A DNA stretch of 64,000 nt from an uncultured Ruminococcus sp. (GTDB lineage Bacteria; Bacillota; Clostridia; Oscillospirales; Ruminococcaceae): assembly GCA_900539835.1 (NCBI GenBank), contig UQDR01000006.1, positions 38,854-102,853 of the forward strand, read 5' to 3'. A model generated the notes under the pieces. The model saw only the letters and a list, made by a program, of their open reading frames with translations, was not told the origin of the DNA and searched no databases. Shown in pieces: positions 1-8,937 of the stretch (its first letter is position 1; each line of letters opens with the position of its first letter). Made by a program: the position numbers and the translations under genes.

Positions 1-1
1 A

Positions 2-277
2 ATTGCAATATTAATGTATTTTACTGATAAGCTTAATATTAAAACACGCCCTGTATCTATGCTTGTGGATTTATTAGATATTTGTGCAGTAATGTATATA
101 GTCGGTATGGGACTGTTTAAAATGTTTGCTCCAAGTCTGCAAAACGTGATAATTAATCTTGTGGTAATTGTTTCTGTCTATTTTCTCACCTTTGCGGTAA
201 TGGTGTTTGATGACAGAAATGCTGTAAGATTTATAAATAAAAAGCTTGAAAAAATGAACGGAGATGAAATTAAATGA
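2..277 (+). CDS. DUF3021-like small membrane protein, C-terminal part (cut by window edge)
   Basis: The reading frame is open to the left edge, so this is the C-terminal part of a longer protein; the Met codon at 14 is probably internal. Two hydrophobic segments are visible (about residues 25-40 and 44-65 counted from that Met), followed by a charged tail. Its stop overlaps the start of the ABC ATPase by four bases (ATGA), so it is translationally coupled to the exporter. Small four-helix DUF3021 proteins often sit beside LytTR regulators and ABC-2 exporters, and size and context fit that. The family assignment is tentative because only the end of the protein is present. Confidence 0.5.
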   Translation: MAILMYFTDKLNIKTRPVSMLVDLLDICAVMYIVGMGLFKMFAPSLQNVIINLVVIVSVYFLTFAVMVFDDRNAVRFINKKLEKMNGDEIK

Positions 278-1188
278 GCCATATTATCCAAGTTAAAAAT
301 CTGAAGAAGTCTTATGGTGCAGTAGAGGCAGTTAAGGGAATAGATTTTTATGTGGAAAAGGGGCAGCTTTTTGCTTTTCTCGGACCAAATGGAGCTGGAA
401 AATCTACAACTATTGATATGCTTTGTACATTTTTGAAGCCTGACAGCGGAGAGGTGGTTGTGGACGGCTATGTACTTGGCAAAGACGATAATGGCATTCG
501 TAATTCTATCGGAGCTGTCTTTCAGGACGGATTGTTAGATAAATTGCTTACTGTAGAGGAAAATCTCAAAATGAGAGGAAGCCTTTACGGTAAAAAAGGT
601 GCTGAGCTTAAAGAAGCTGTGGATAAAGCTTGTGAGGCAACAGGCATAACTAATATTATGAAACGTCAATATGGTAAATTGTCAGGAGGTCAGCGCAGAC
701 GCTGTGATATTGCAAGAGCGTTGATTAATTCTCCTAAAATTCTTTTCCTTGACGAACCTACAACGGGACTTGATCCTCAAACCAGAAAAAATGTTTGGGA
801 AACAATAACACAGCTTCAGAAAAAACTTAATATGACTATTTTTCTTACAACGCACTATATGGAAGAAGCCGCAAACGCAGACTATGTTATCATAATTGAT
901 GACGGAAAGATTTCTGCACAGGGAACTCCTTTGCAGCTAAAAGAAAAGTATACATCAGATAAAGCGATAATGGAATGCAATCAAGTGGAATCTGTAGAAA
1001 AGATACTCATTGAAAAGAATGCTGATTATAGCCGTCAGGGAAGTGTTATAACTGTAAAATTTGCATACTCAAAGGATGCCATAGATATTCTCTCTCTTTG
1101 CCGTGACTATATAAACAGCTTTGGGGTTCTAAGCGGAACAATGGATGATGTTTTTATTGAAGTAACAGGAAAGGAGATAAGAGAATGA
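274..1188 (+). CDS. ABC transporter ATP-binding protein
   Basis: ATPase subunit of an ABC-2 (DrrA/CcmA/NatA-like) exporter, acting on the cytoplasmic face of the membrane with the permease encoded next. Walker A GPNGAGKST lies at about residues 39-47, the signature LSGGQRRR at about 135, Walker B plus D-loop (FLDEPTTGLD) at about 157-166 and the switch His in TTHYMEE. The C-terminal 80 residues resemble the regulatory tail of drug-resistance-type ATPases. It overlaps the gene before it (ATGA) and the permease after it (ATGA), so the three form one operon. The substrate (drug, bacteriocin or lipid) cannot be read from the sequence. Confidence 0.93.
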   Translation: MSHIIQVKNLKKSYGAVEAVKGIDFYVEKGQLFAFLGPNGAGKSTTIDMLCTFLKPDSGEVVVDGYVLGKDDNGIRNSIGAVFQDGLLDKLLTVEENLKMRGSLYGKKGAELKEAVDKACEATGITNIMKRQYGKLSGGQRRRCDIARALINSPKILFLDEPTTGLDPQTRKNVWETITQLQKKLNMTIFLTTHYMEEAANADYVIIIDDGKISAQGTPLQLKEKYTSDKAIMECNQVESVEKILIEKNADYSRQGSVITVKFAYSKDAIDILSLCRDYINSFGVLSGTMDDVFIEVTGKEIRE

Positions 1189-2039
1189 TAAATTTAGCAA
1201 AACGAAATCTGAAAATGTTTTTCAGAGATAAAACAGGTGTTTTCTTTTCTCTTTTGGGAGTACTTATTGTAATTGCACTGTTTGCGTTTTTTCTGGGTGA
1301 TACATATCAAGAATCCATGCAGGACATCAAAGATGCAGATCAGCTTATAAACAGCTGGATAGTAGCAGGAATTTTAGCAATAACTTCAGTAACCACAGCA
1401 ATGGGAGCATTCGGCTCAATGGTTGACGACAAAGCAAAAAATATAACAAAGGATTTTTATTCATCACCGATTAAGAGAAAAAGCCTTGTGATGGGATATA
1501 TCACAAGTTCATTTCTTATTGGTTTGATTATGACACTTATTGCTTTTATTCTTGGCGAGTTGTATATCGTGATGAAAGGCGGAGAGCTGCTTGCACCGTT
1601 AGCTATAATAAAGTCGCTTGTCATAATAACGCTGACATCGCTTTCAAATACAGCTATGGTCTTGTTTATAGTATCGTTCCTAAGCAGCAGTACAGCATAT
1701 TCAACTGCAAGCACAGTTGCGGGAACAATGATAGGCTTTGTGACCGGAATATATGTGCCGATAGGAAATTTTGCAGATTCAATTCAGTATTTTATAAAAT
1801 TATTCCCTACATCTCATGGAGCAGCACTTTTAAGGCAAACCATTATGGAGGTACCCATGTCAAATTCGTTTGACAGCGTACCCGACAAATATGTGGAAGA
1901 GTTTAAGGAAGTTCTCGGGGTTACATTTAAATTTGGTGATAGTGAAGTGAGCCAGCTTATCAGTGTGCTGATATTGGTTGCATCAATAGTTCTGTTTTCC
2001 TTACTTTCTGTTGTAAGTCTTTCAAGAAAGAAAAAATAA
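1185..2039 (+). CDS. ABC-2 type transporter permease
   Basis: Membrane subunit of the exporter, 284 aa with about six hydrophobic helices: one near the N-terminus (residues 20-40), a large extracytoplasmic loop with a charged stretch, and a cluster of helices from about 60 to 200, plus a last helix at 255-278. This layout matches the ABC-2 family (DrrB/YadH-like). It overlaps the ATPase gene by four bases and is followed by a bidirectional terminator, so it is the last gene of the operon. Confidence 0.88.
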   Translation: MINLAKRNLKMFFRDKTGVFFSLLGVLIVIALFAFFLGDTYQESMQDIKDADQLINSWIVAGILAITSVTTAMGAFGSMVDDKAKNITKDFYSSPIKRKSLVMGYITSSFLIGLIMTLIAFILGELYIVMKGGELLAPLAIIKSLVIITLTSLSNTAMVLFIVSFLSSSTAYSTASTVAGTMIGFVTGIYVPIGNFADSIQYFIKLFPTSHGAALLRQTIMEVPMSNSFDSVPDKYVEEFKEVLGVTFKFGDSEVSQLISVLILVASIVLFSLLSVVSLSRKKK

Positions 2040-2064
2040 ATATAACTTAGGCAAGTCATTATTT

Positions 2065-2105
2065 TAAAACGCCTTTCAGATTTTATTTTCTGAAAGACGT
2101 TTTTG
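2065..2105. terminator. Bidirectional intrinsic terminator
   Basis: A stem of about 12 bp (AACGCCTTTCAGA / TCTGAAAGACGTT, one G-U pair) with A-rich and T-rich flanks lies between the convergent ABC operon and the ktrA gene, and can end transcription from either side. Confidence 0.8.
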
Positions 2106-2108
2106 CAG

Positions 2109-2756
2109 TCATATATGAAAGCATTTTTGTATATCTTTATTTTTTCCCAGAACGAGAAGAGTTCCATCATCAGAAAGAATGGTATCAGTAGAAACATTTA
2201 AATTAAGCTGACCATTAAATTTAATTCCTAAAATATTAATATTATGCTTTTTTCTTATGTCAAGATTTCCGACAGTTTTTCCTATCCAGTCCTTTGGAAT
2301 GGATATCTCAAAAATTGAGTAACTCTCGTTTAGTTCAATATAATCTGAAATATGGTCTGAAGTATATCGTATTGCCGTCCAGGAAGCAAGCTGTTTTTCC
2401 GGATAAATTATTTCGTCAGCGCCGTTGCGGAGAAGAAATTTTTCATGAACATCGCTTGACGCACGAGATACAACTAATTCTGCTCCCAGCTCTTTTAATA
2501 AAGAGGTAGTTTCAAGGGAACTCTGAAAGTTATCGCCTATGGTAACAATACAAACATCAAAATTGCGAACTCCCAAGGTGCTCATAAATTCCTCGTTGGT
2601 ACAGTCGCCGATCTGTGCATCGGTAACATACGGCAAAGCTGAATTTACTCTTTCTTCACATTTGTCTATTGCCAAGACTTCATGTTTAAATTCCTGAAGT
2701 TTTTTTGCAATATGCATTCCGAAGCGGCCAAGCCCTATTAATAGAATGGTTTTCAT
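2109..2756 (-). CDS. ktrA: KtrA/TrkA-type potassium uptake regulatory protein
   Basis: Cytosolic RCK gating subunit of a Ktr potassium channel, 215 aa, the usual KtrA length. The N-terminal Rossmann fold starts with GLGRFG (residues 8-13), the nucleotide-binding glycine motif, followed by an acidic residue at the end of beta-2 (AIDKCEE). The C-terminal about 80 residues form a TrkA_C domain, the site where c-di-AMP acts in characterised KtrA proteins. The gene lies 13 bp downstream of the ktrB-type gene, so both subunits are co-transcribed leftward. Confidence 0.9.
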   Translation of the reverse strand: MKTILLIGLGRFGMHIAKKLQEFKHEVLAIDKCEERVNSALPYVTDAQIGDCTNEEFMSTLGVRNFDVCIVTIGDNFQSSLETTSLLKELGAELVVSRASSDVHEKFLLRNGADEIIYPEKQLASWTAIRYTSDHISDYIELNESYSIFEISIPKDWIGKTVGNLDIRKKHNINILGIKFNGQLNLNVSTDTILSDDGTLLVLGKNKDIQKCFHI

Positions 2757-2769
2757 GTTTGATACTCCT

Positions 2770-4134
2770 TTATCCTACTGTGATTTTATCAAGAGGCAAT
2801 TTGGATATGTTTGAATTAAGCCGTGAGCTTACTGCAAATATTACTGTTAGCCCTCCCACACGGCCAAGATACATAAGAATGATAAGCACAATTTTAGAAA
2901 GGCCGCATAAAGTTGAGGTGACGCCTAAAGATAATCCTACGGTTCCGACAGCAGATGCGGCTTCAAAAAAGGCTGTCTGAATAGGAAGTCCGTCAACTGT
3001 GCTTATAAAAATTCCTCCAAACAGAAAAAGAATAATATACATCATAAGAATCGTTGCCGCATTTCTAATGGTTTCCGGAGGAAAACGTCTTCCGAAGCAT
3101 TGAGCGCTTTCACGACACCTGAATACAGCAATCATTGTCACAATCAAAACCGCAATAGTTGTTGTCTTCATGCCTCCGGCAGTTGAACCGGGTGAGCCTC
3201 CGATAAGCATGAGTATTACTATAATTGCCTGTCCAGCCTGTGAAAATTCGTTCAAATCTACAGTGTTAAAGCCTGCGGTTCTCGGAGTGACCGCCTGAAA
3301 TAGTGAGCATAAAATTTTGTCACCCACAGAAAGGTGCTCCCACTTCTCATTTGAAAACTCACAGAAGAAAAAGTATATCGCAGGAAGCAAAATTAAAATA
3401 GCTGTAACTGTTATGATAATCTTGCTTTGCATGCGGTATTTTTTTATATGAAATTTGTTTACTTTAATGTCGTTCCATGTTAGAAAGCCTAAACCGCCTA
3501 TAATTATAAGAAAGATTATCGCCAAATTAACTATTGGATTTGATTGGTATGTCGTTAAAGATGATAGCGGTTCCTTTACGCCCATTAGGTCAAATCCTGC
3601 GTTGCAGAATGCTGAAACAGAGTGGAAAATTGAATACCACAATCCCTTGCCTATTCCGAAATCACGGCAAAAAACAGGAGCCATAACAGCCGCACCGATT
3701 GCCTCAATTATAAGAGTACCTTTTAAAATGAAACCTGTCAGTCTGACAATACCGCCGACCTGCGGAGCAGATATTGCTTCCTGCATTGTACTTCGCTGAA
3801 CAAGGCCTATTTTCTTTCCTGAAAATATTGTGATTGAAATTGCCACAGTAATAACGCCGATTCCGCCGATTTGAATAAGCGCCATTATAACAAACTGTCC
3901 GAATTCGCTCCAATAAGTGGCAGTATCGTGAACAATCAATCCCGTAACGCAAACGGCTGAAGTAGCTGTGAATAAAGCGTCCATAAAAGATGAACTTCCG
4001 GATTCATTTCTTGAAACTGGAAGCATAAGAATAAAAGAGCCGATTAATATTACAGCCATAAATCCAAATATTATTAATTGAAAAGAAGAAAGCTTTTTGA
4101 ATTTACCGAAAAGTTCCATAGATTCACTCCGCAA
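2770..4134 (-). CDS. ktrB: KtrB/TrkH-type potassium transporter membrane subunit
   Basis: Potassium-translocating subunit of the SKT superfamily, 454 aa, membrane-embedded. The four degenerate selectivity-filter loops are recognisable: TSAVCVTGL, SAFCNAGFD, TPRTAGFN and ASAVGTVGLS, each with the central glycine that lines the pore. Length and helix pattern fit KtrB. The neighbouring ktrA supplies the regulatory ring. The start at 4134 (MRSESMELFG) could instead be the internal Met six codons later. Confidence 0.92.
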   Translation of the reverse strand: MRSESMELFGKFKKLSSFQLIIFGFMAVILIGSFILMLPVSRNESGSSSFMDALFTATSAVCVTGLIVHDTATYWSEFGQFVIMALIQIGGIGVITVAISITIFSGKKIGLVQRSTMQEAISAPQVGGIVRLTGFILKGTLIIEAIGAAVMAPVFCRDFGIGKGLWYSIFHSVSAFCNAGFDLMGVKEPLSSLTTYQSNPIVNLAIIFLIIIGGLGFLTWNDIKVNKFHIKKYRMQSKIIITVTAILILLPAIYFFFCEFSNEKWEHLSVGDKILCSLFQAVTPRTAGFNTVDLNEFSQAGQAIIVILMLIGGSPGSTAGGMKTTTIAVLIVTMIAVFRCRESAQCFGRRFPPETIRNAATILMMYIILFLFGGIFISTVDGLPIQTAFFEAASAVGTVGLSLGVTSTLCGLSKIVLIILMYLGRVGGLTVIFAVSSRLNSNISKLPLDKITVG

Positions 4135-4290
4135 TCAGATATATTAACAAGTTAACATAAATTAAAATCCGGCAATTTTTAAACTGCTTAAAATAATATT
4201 ATTATCACATTTTATGAGATTATATTTCTTATTGTGACATTATAAGAGAAAAAAACAAAAATAGCTAAACTTCAATAATGCAATAGTAAG

Positions 4291-4367
4291 TGGCGTCCCC
4301 GGCGGGATTCGAACCCACGGCCTTTCGCTTAGGAGGCGAACGCTCTATCCTGCTGAGCTACGGAGAC
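4291..4367 (-). tRNA. tRNA-Arg (anticodon CCT)
   Basis: On the minus strand a full cloverleaf is present: acceptor GTCTCCG / CGGGGAC with one G-U pair, D stem GCTC/GAGC, anticodon stem TTCGC/GCGAA with loop CTCCTAA (anticodon CCT, reading AGG), T loop TTCGAAT and an encoded 3' CCA (4291-4293). It stands alone between the ktr genes and a rightward operon. Confidence 0.97.
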
Positions 4368-4462
4368 ATTATGTTAATTATATCAAAATTAATTTATAAA
4401 ATCAAGGGCATAGAAATATTTTTTTATCGATTAAGGTTTCAGAATCAGTTTTTTAGCGGAAG

Positions 4463-4491
4463 TTGACGAAAATATTCAAAAGTATTATAAT
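4463..4491 (+). promoter_or_regulatory. Predicted sigma-A promoter for the DUF815 ATPase operon
   Basis: TTGACG (4463-4468), a 17-bp spacer and TATAAT (4486-4491) lie 32 bp upstream of the ATPase start codon. Confidence 0.75.
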
Positions 4492-4523
4492 ATTAGAAAA
4501 AGAAATGAAAGGTTAGTGGTTTA

Positions 4524-5717
4524 ATGACCTGCTATAGAAAATTAATAAGACAGGCCAAAAGTCTTGTTATATTCAGAAGCCTGCATGAAAATAAAGTCTT
4601 TGAAAGCTTTCTTGATACGCTTTGTTCTATAGAAAAAGAAAATACTGACGAAGCAATCGAGAAATACTGTGAGTTTGCGTCACAGCTTTATATCTATTCG
4701 GATAATCTCACTGAGTATTTTCTTAAAATAATCCTTGAAAATGTGAATCTTTATATGCTGAAAAAAGGCGAGGGAAAGGAAACAGGATTTCTTCTTGACC
4801 AGTGTCTTGCAAATGAGCTTGCCGTTGTAGAATCTTTAGCTGAAATCCCTGCAAAAGAGCTTATATCAAAAATAGACTATGACGAATTCCTCCCTGAATA
4901 TAAAACGGAAAACCTTGATTTTTCTCAGATTTATGCCGATAGGATACACCATATAAAACAGTATGGCTATGGAATCTATTCAAAATATCATGTCTTTGTA
5001 ATAAAAGACGGAAAAATCGTTCCTGTGGAATTTCCTGATGATATTTCACTGGACAGGCTTTCAGGCTATGAGCGTGAACGTCAGGAGGTAATTGACAATA
5101 CCCTTGCACTGCTGAAAGGCAAGCCTGCAAATAATGTATTGCTTTACGGCGACTGCGGAACAGGAAAGTCCTCAACAGTCAAAGCAATTGCAAATGAATA
5201 TTACACACAGGGTTTAAGACTTATTGAGCTCAAGAAAAAACAGCTTCATGAGATTCCTGCAATAGTTGAAACTATCAGCAAAAATCCTCTCAAGTTTATA
5301 ATCTTTATTGATGACTTGTCCTTTACTGAAGATGACGATGATTTTGCCGCGCTTAAAGCTATTCTTGAGGGAAGCGTTTCATCAACTGCGTCCAATCTTG
5401 CAATATATGCAACGTCCAACCGCCGTCACCTTGTCAGGGAAACTTTCTCTGCAAGAGAGGGAGATGAAATACACTTTAAGGATACTATGCAGGAGCTTTT
5501 GTCCCTGTCCGACAGATTCGGTCTAACTGTCACTTTTCAAAAGCCTGATAAAAAGCTTTATCTGTCTGTTGTCGAGGGACTTGCAAAACAATACGGCATA
5601 AAAATGCCGATAGACGAGGTAAAAGCAAAAGCCGAAGCGTTCGCCCTCAGCCGTGCAGGCAGATCGCCGAGAGTTGCAAAACAGTTTATTGAATATCTGA
5701 AAGGCAGTGAAGATTAA
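4524..5717 (+). CDS. DUF815 family AAA+ ATPase
   Basis: Predicted cytosolic AAA+ ATPase of 397 aa. The N-terminal half (1-190) is alpha-helical with no recognised motif; the ATPase core follows with Walker A GDCGTGKSS at about residues 209-217, Walker B (FIIFIDDLSF) at about 257-266 and a probable sensor-1 Asn in YATSNRRHL. The overall arrangement is that of the DUF815 family, whose cellular role is not known. The start at 4524 follows a consensus-like promoter. The stop codon overlaps the next start by one base (TAATG), so the acetyltransferase is in the same operon. Confidence 0.85.
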   Translation: MTCYRKLIRQAKSLVIFRSLHENKVFESFLDTLCSIEKENTDEAIEKYCEFASQLYIYSDNLTEYFLKIILENVNLYMLKKGEGKETGFLLDQCLANELAVVESLAEIPAKELISKIDYDEFLPEYKTENLDFSQIYADRIHHIKQYGYGIYSKYHVFVIKDGKIVPVEFPDDISLDRLSGYERERQEVIDNTLALLKGKPANNVLLYGDCGTGKSSTVKAIANEYYTQGLRLIELKKKQLHEIPAIVETISKNPLKFIIFIDDLSFTEDDDDFAALKAILEGSVSSTASNLAIYATSNRRHLVRETFSAREGDEIHFKDTMQELLSLSDRFGLTVTFQKPDKKLYLSVVEGLAKQYGIKMPIDEVKAKAEAFALSRAGRSPRVAKQFIEYLKGSED

Positions 5718-6211
5718 TGTTGACATTTGAAAAGGTAAATACACAGGAAAGTATCAGAAAAACAGCCGAGCTTGCAAAAGAAATCTGGAATAATTATTTT
5801 ATTACTATTATAACCCAAAGTCAGATAGATTATATGATTGATAAATTCCAGTCTGAAATGTCTATGACTGAGCAGATAAAATCAGGCTATGAGTATTATA
5901 ATTTTGTGCTTGATAATGAGATAATAGGATATTTTGCGGTGTGTCCAAAAGAGGACAATACATTATTTCTTTCAAAGCTGTATTTGAAAAAGGCATACCG
6001 TGGCAATGGCTATGCCCGAAAGGCTTTTGAGTTTATCAAACAGCTTGCAAAGGAAAAGGGCTGTAATATGATTTGGCTGACTGTCAATAAGCGCAACGAT
6101 GACAGCATTGCCATATATAAAAAGTTTGGAATGGAAATAATCCGAAGCGAAGTGACCGATATCGGAAACGGATATGTTATGGACGACTTTGTTTTTGGGT
6201 TGAAAATTTAG
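5717..6211 (+). CDS. GNAT family N-acetyltransferase
   Basis: 164-aa acetyl-CoA-dependent acetyltransferase. The acetyl-CoA-binding motif A is seen as LYLKKAYRGNGYARKAFE (about residues 91-108), with the R-G-N-G-Y-A core, and the C-terminal LTVNKRNDDSIAIYKKFG segment is the typical motif B. The N-terminal region resembles spermidine/RimI-like members, but the substrate cannot be inferred. Translationally coupled to the DUF815 ATPase (one-base overlap). Confidence 0.88.
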   Translation: MLTFEKVNTQESIRKTAELAKEIWNNYFITIITQSQIDYMIDKFQSEMSMTEQIKSGYEYYNFVLDNEIIGYFAVCPKEDNTLFLSKLYLKKAYRGNGYARKAFEFIKQLAKEKGCNMIWLTVNKRNDDSIAIYKKFGMEIIRSEVTDIGNGYVMDDFVFGLKI

Positions 6212-6251
6212 GGGCTATTAAAGTTTCTTCTACTAAATAATGTGGGTACAC

Positions 6252-6292
6252 AAAAACAGGTAAGTAATTGATAAAATTACTTACCTGTTTTT
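6252..6292. terminator. Strong bidirectional terminator
   Basis: A 15-bp perfect stem (AACAGGTAAGTAATT and its complement) with a 5-nt loop is flanked by A and T tracts. It separates the rightward acetyltransferase from the leftward XRE gene, whose stop codon (6292-6294) sits in the T tract. Confidence 0.9.
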
Positions 6293-6498
6293 TATTTTTT
6301 GTGGTTTGTCCTGCCAAGGATATAGTCTGTTGAAACATCATAAAAGTCCGCTAAAATAAGCAGATGTTCAACAGGGATTGTTCTCACACCACGTTCATAT
6401 CTTGAATATACCGTTTGGCTTGTATATAACAAATCAGCAATTTGCGTCTGATTCATATCCATATCTTCTCGCAAATCCTTTAATCGTTGAAAATACAT
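6292..6498 (-). CDS. XRE family HTH transcriptional regulator
   Basis: Small DNA-binding protein, essentially one Cro/CI-type helix-turn-helix (QTQIADLLYTSQTVYSRYE) followed by the common IPVEHLLILADFYDVSTDYI dimerisation segment. I chose the ATG at 6498 (68 aa) because a GAGGTG Shine-Dalgarno lies just upstream; a GTG nine bases earlier is possible. It is divergent from the membrane-protein island at 6741, and three related sequence repeats lie between them, which suggests that it represses itself and the island. Confidence 0.85.
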   Translation of the reverse strand: MYFQRLKDLREDMDMNQTQIADLLYTSQTVYSRYERGVRTIPVEHLLILADFYDVSTDYILGRTNHKK

Positions 6499-6542
6499 AA
6501 AAATCACCTCAAAATTTTGGTTAATATGTAGAAAAATATTTT

Positions 6543-6672
6543 AGTATCAAACGGTACTATTGACAAACTTTGTACATTAATGTATAATTGTTAGTGTTAA
6601 GACCATTTGATACTATTAACTGTAACATATAATCGATATATGTCGTGTTGGTTAAGACCGCTTGGCACTATT
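6543..6672. promoter_or_regulatory. Three related operator-like repeats in the divergent XRE intergenic region
   Basis: Two direct copies at 6597-6617 and 6652-6672 share TTAAGACC, TTG and ACTATT and differ at only a few positions. A third copy at 6543-6561 has AGTATCAAACGGT, the near inverted complement of ACCATTTGATACT in the first copy, and ends GTACTATT. It abuts the -35 box at 6560. The placement fits binding sites for the divergent XRE regulator. Confidence 0.55.
6560..6588 (+). promoter_or_regulatory. Consensus sigma-A promoter for the small membrane-protein island
   Basis: Perfect TTGACA (6560-6565), 17-bp spacer, TATAAT (6583-6588). It reads toward the DUF4190 gene, leaving a leader of about 145 nt that contains two of the repeats. 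Confidence 0.8.
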
Positions 6673-6740
6673 GTCAAAACAATTTATAAAAGTTTTTGTA
6701 TTAAATGGTTTTAGTAATTATTTTAATGGAGGGTATAAAA

Positions 6741-7004
6741 ATGGAGGAAAAAAATAGCGTGGGTTTATCTGTTGCGTCAATGGTGTTAGGAATATGCTCA
6801 TTAGTATTAGGTTGCTGTTTTTGGTATGTTTCAATTCCATGCGCAATAGTAGGGGTTATCCTTGGAGGAATTAGCTTATCTAAGAAAAAGGGCGGAAAAG
6901 GAATGGCTGTTGCTGGTGTGGTAACAAGTATAATCGGTCTTGTTCCTGCAATTATAGGCATTGCACTGGGCGGTTCCATTTTTGCATCTTTAGGTTTATT
7001 CTAA
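6741..7004 (+). CDS. DUF4190-like small membrane protein
   Basis: 87 aa with two long hydrophobic helices (about 10-38 and 50-82) separated by a basic SKKKGGKGMA turn. This is the typical DUF4190 pattern (paired glycine-rich helices with small residues). The ATG at 6741 is preceded by GGAGGG at an ideal distance, whereas the upstream in-frame ATG at 6705 lacks a ribosome site. First gene of an island that continues with a DUF2752 protein; these two families often occur together. Function unknown. Confidence 0.75.
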   Translation: MEEKNSVGLSVASMVLGICSLVLGCCFWYVSIPCAIVGVILGGISLSKKKGGKGMAVAGVVTSIIGLVPAIIGIALGGSIFASLGLF

Positions 7005-7005
7005 T

Positions 7006-7422
7006 TTGAGGGTATACAACAAAAAATCTGTAATGCATAAAACAACTAAATTTACTGCGCTTATTGTACCGTTTATACTTTTAAGCGCAGTTTTCTTTCG
7101 CAGTTATTTAATTGCTATTACAGAGTATTTCCCTAAATGCTGGTTTCATGAGGTGACTGGATGGCTTTGTCCTGCTTGCGGAAATACAAGAAGCGTAAAA
7201 GCGTTATTAAAAGGGGATTTAATAACTTCATTTAGATACAATATTGTTCCGCTTTTATGTTGTATTATTGCCGCAATATTTTACGTTGAATTATTGACTT
7301 TTTGCTTTGGAGAGCATAAAGCTATTTTCCCAAGAAGTTGCAAATTTATAATCGTTTTAAGCCTTTTATTAAGTTTATATTTTATATTAAGAAATTTTGT
7401 TCCTTTTTTGTCCATGTGCTAA
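7006..7422 (+). CDS. DUF2752 family membrane protein
   Basis: 138 aa with the family motif CPACGNTRSVKALLKGD just after the first membrane helix, and three hydrophobic helices overall. It follows the DUF4190 gene by one base. The start is uncertain: a TTG at 7006 has no clear ribosome site, and the first ATG (7033) is not better, so translation may be coupled to the gene before it. The biochemical role of DUF2752 is unknown. Confidence 0.75.
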   Translation: MRVYNKKSVMHKTTKFTALIVPFILLSAVFFRSYLIAITEYFPKCWFHEVTGWLCPACGNTRSVKALLKGDLITSFRYNIVPLLCCIIAAIFYVELLTFCFGEHKAIFPRSCKFIIVLSLLLSLYFILRNFVPFLSMC

Positions 7423-7444
7423 ATATTTTTAAGGAGGTAATTTT

Positions 7445-7567
7445 GTGAAGAAACGTAATTTAATTATAGTAAGTTTATCTGTGTTAGCTGTTACTTTGAT
7501 TTCGAGTTTTATTATTTCTGTCATTAAAAATATCTCAATTATTAAAAACAGAGATAAAAAACAGTAA
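7445..7567 (+). CDS. Small single-helix membrane protein (40 aa, GTG start)
   Basis: A GTG start codon is preceded by a very strong AAGGAGGT ribosome site seven bases upstream. The 40-aa product is KKR at the N-terminus, a hydrophobic helix (about residues 6-27) and a basic tail ending NRDKKQ. Lies between the DUF2752 gene and a lipoprotein gene in the same orientation, so probably the third gene of the island. No family recognised. Confidence 0.6.
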   Translation: MKKRNLIIVSLSVLAVTLISSFIISVIKNISIIKNRDKKQ

Positions 7568-7606
7568 TTATTTTTGAAAAGATATGTGAATAGAGGAAAT
7601 GAGATA

Positions 7607-8062
7607 ATGAAACGCTGTATATCCATTATGCTAATTTGTGTGTTTGCAACATTTTTTCTTTATGGCTGTAATGTCGGAAAAAGCGATGAGGAACTTATAA
7701 ATGACCGTATAGACGTATTTTTAACTGCTTATAACTCAGGAGATTATGAAGAAGTATTAAATTGCTTTACAGGTAAATTGAAAAATACGTTAAAAGCCGC
7801 CACAGGAATCGGTAATGCCTTAATGGGCGGAATAACAGGTTTCGACATTAATATGGCAGACCTTTTTGGGTTAGGGGCAGGTATCTTATCAGAGGGAGAT
7901 ATATTAACCGTGTCCAATATAGAAATTATGTTTCAGGATGACACAACCGCTAACGCAGAAACTATACTTAATTTTAATGTAAATGGAACAGAAACTTCTG
8001 AAACTACTACTTTTATAATGTCTAAAGAAAATAATGATTGGTTTATAAAAAACATTAAATAA
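7607..8062 (+). CDS. Predicted lipoprotein, unknown function
   Basis: 151 aa from the ATG at 7607, which has a GAGG ribosome site about 10 bases upstream. The N-terminus is a lipoprotein signal peptide: MKRC, hydrophobic core and lipobox LYGC, giving a lipid-anchored extracellular protein. The mature region (from about residue 20) begins with a helical segment resembling DUF4878/NTF2-like lipoproteins (FLTAYNSGDYEEVLNCF) and ends with a short beta region (WFIKNIK). Family call is tentative. Confidence 0.65.
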   Translation: MKRCISIMLICVFATFFLYGCNVGKSDEELINDRIDVFLTAYNSGDYEEVLNCFTGKLKNTLKAATGIGNALMGGITGFDINMADLFGLGAGILSEGDILTVSNIEIMFQDDTTANAETILNFNVNGTETSETTTFIMSKENNDWFIKNIK

Positions 8063-8083
8063 AATAATAGGAGGAACAAACTT

Positions 8084-8929
8084 ATGAAAAAAGTAATTAT
8101 ATATTTATTAGCATTATTAAATATTTTAATGTTTTCTGCTTGTGAGTCAAATGATAAAGATAAGAATCCATTTTTGGAATATGCCGAAAAAGAGGAAAAC
8201 TCACAGGAAACAGAAGAATCTCAATATGAAACTATTGACCCATTTGAGGGACTTGAAGTGCAATTTGACGGAGCTTCACCATATCTGACTATCGGATTTA
8301 ACAATAGCAAATGCCGTCAGGAAGTTCAGGATTATGTTATATTCACTTGTGAACAAGAATTTTTTGCGAATGGTGATGTGGTGACTGTCAAAGCAGAATA
8401 TAATATTAATAATTTAAATGAATTAGGACTTACTATTGAAATAGACGAAAAAACTTATGAAGTTTCAGGATTCCCGGAATATGTAAACGACATCAGTAAA
8501 ATTGACACATCTGTACTGGATAAAGAGATTCAGGAGTATATGGATGCACATTATTTGGACATGTCTGGTGGATTTGGAATGGTTATGGATATTATGGGAG
8601 CAGGCATCTCTGGAGCATATGGATTTGATAAATTTATAAATAGTGAAGTGGAAGAAACATATTTATGCGTTAGAAAACCTAATAAACTTGATAAAGATGA
8701 GGACTATAATTTCTATTATAAAGTATATAAAAACACATATTCATTAGAAGGAGATCATACTGAAGAAATTTATGTTTGTATATATGTGAAAAATATAGTT
8801 TCTTATACAGACGGAACTTTAAAATATGAATCTGAACTGAGGCATAATGCAGATGAATCAAAAGAAGATGCTTTTTATGACGGTATCTCGTCCAAAAAAG
8901 AAGATTATAATGTAAGTAAAGTAGAATAA
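8084..8929 (+). CDS. Predicted lipoprotein, unknown function
   Basis: 281 aa, starting 15 bases after an AGGAGG ribosome site region. Signal peptide MKKVIIYLLALLNILM with lipobox FSAC, then an acidic, Glu/Ser-rich linker (25-60) and an extracellular domain with no motif I recognise. Last gene of the island; a terminator hairpin follows at 8938. Together with the gene before it this gives two cell-surface lipoproteins under a probable XRE-controlled promoter. Confidence 0.65.
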   Translation: MKKVIIYLLALLNILMFSACESNDKDKNPFLEYAEKEENSQETEESQYETIDPFEGLEVQFDGASPYLTIGFNNSKCRQEVQDYVIFTCEQEFFANGDVVTVKAEYNINNLNELGLTIEIDEKTYEVSGFPEYVNDISKIDTSVLDKEIQEYMDAHYLDMSGGFGMVMDIMGAGISGAYGFDKFINSEVEETYLCVRKPNKLDKDEDYNFYYKVYKNTYSLEGDHTEEIYVCIYVKNIVSYTDGTLKYESELRHNADESKEDAFYDGISSKKEDYNVSKVE

Positions 8930-8937
8930 AGCAACAA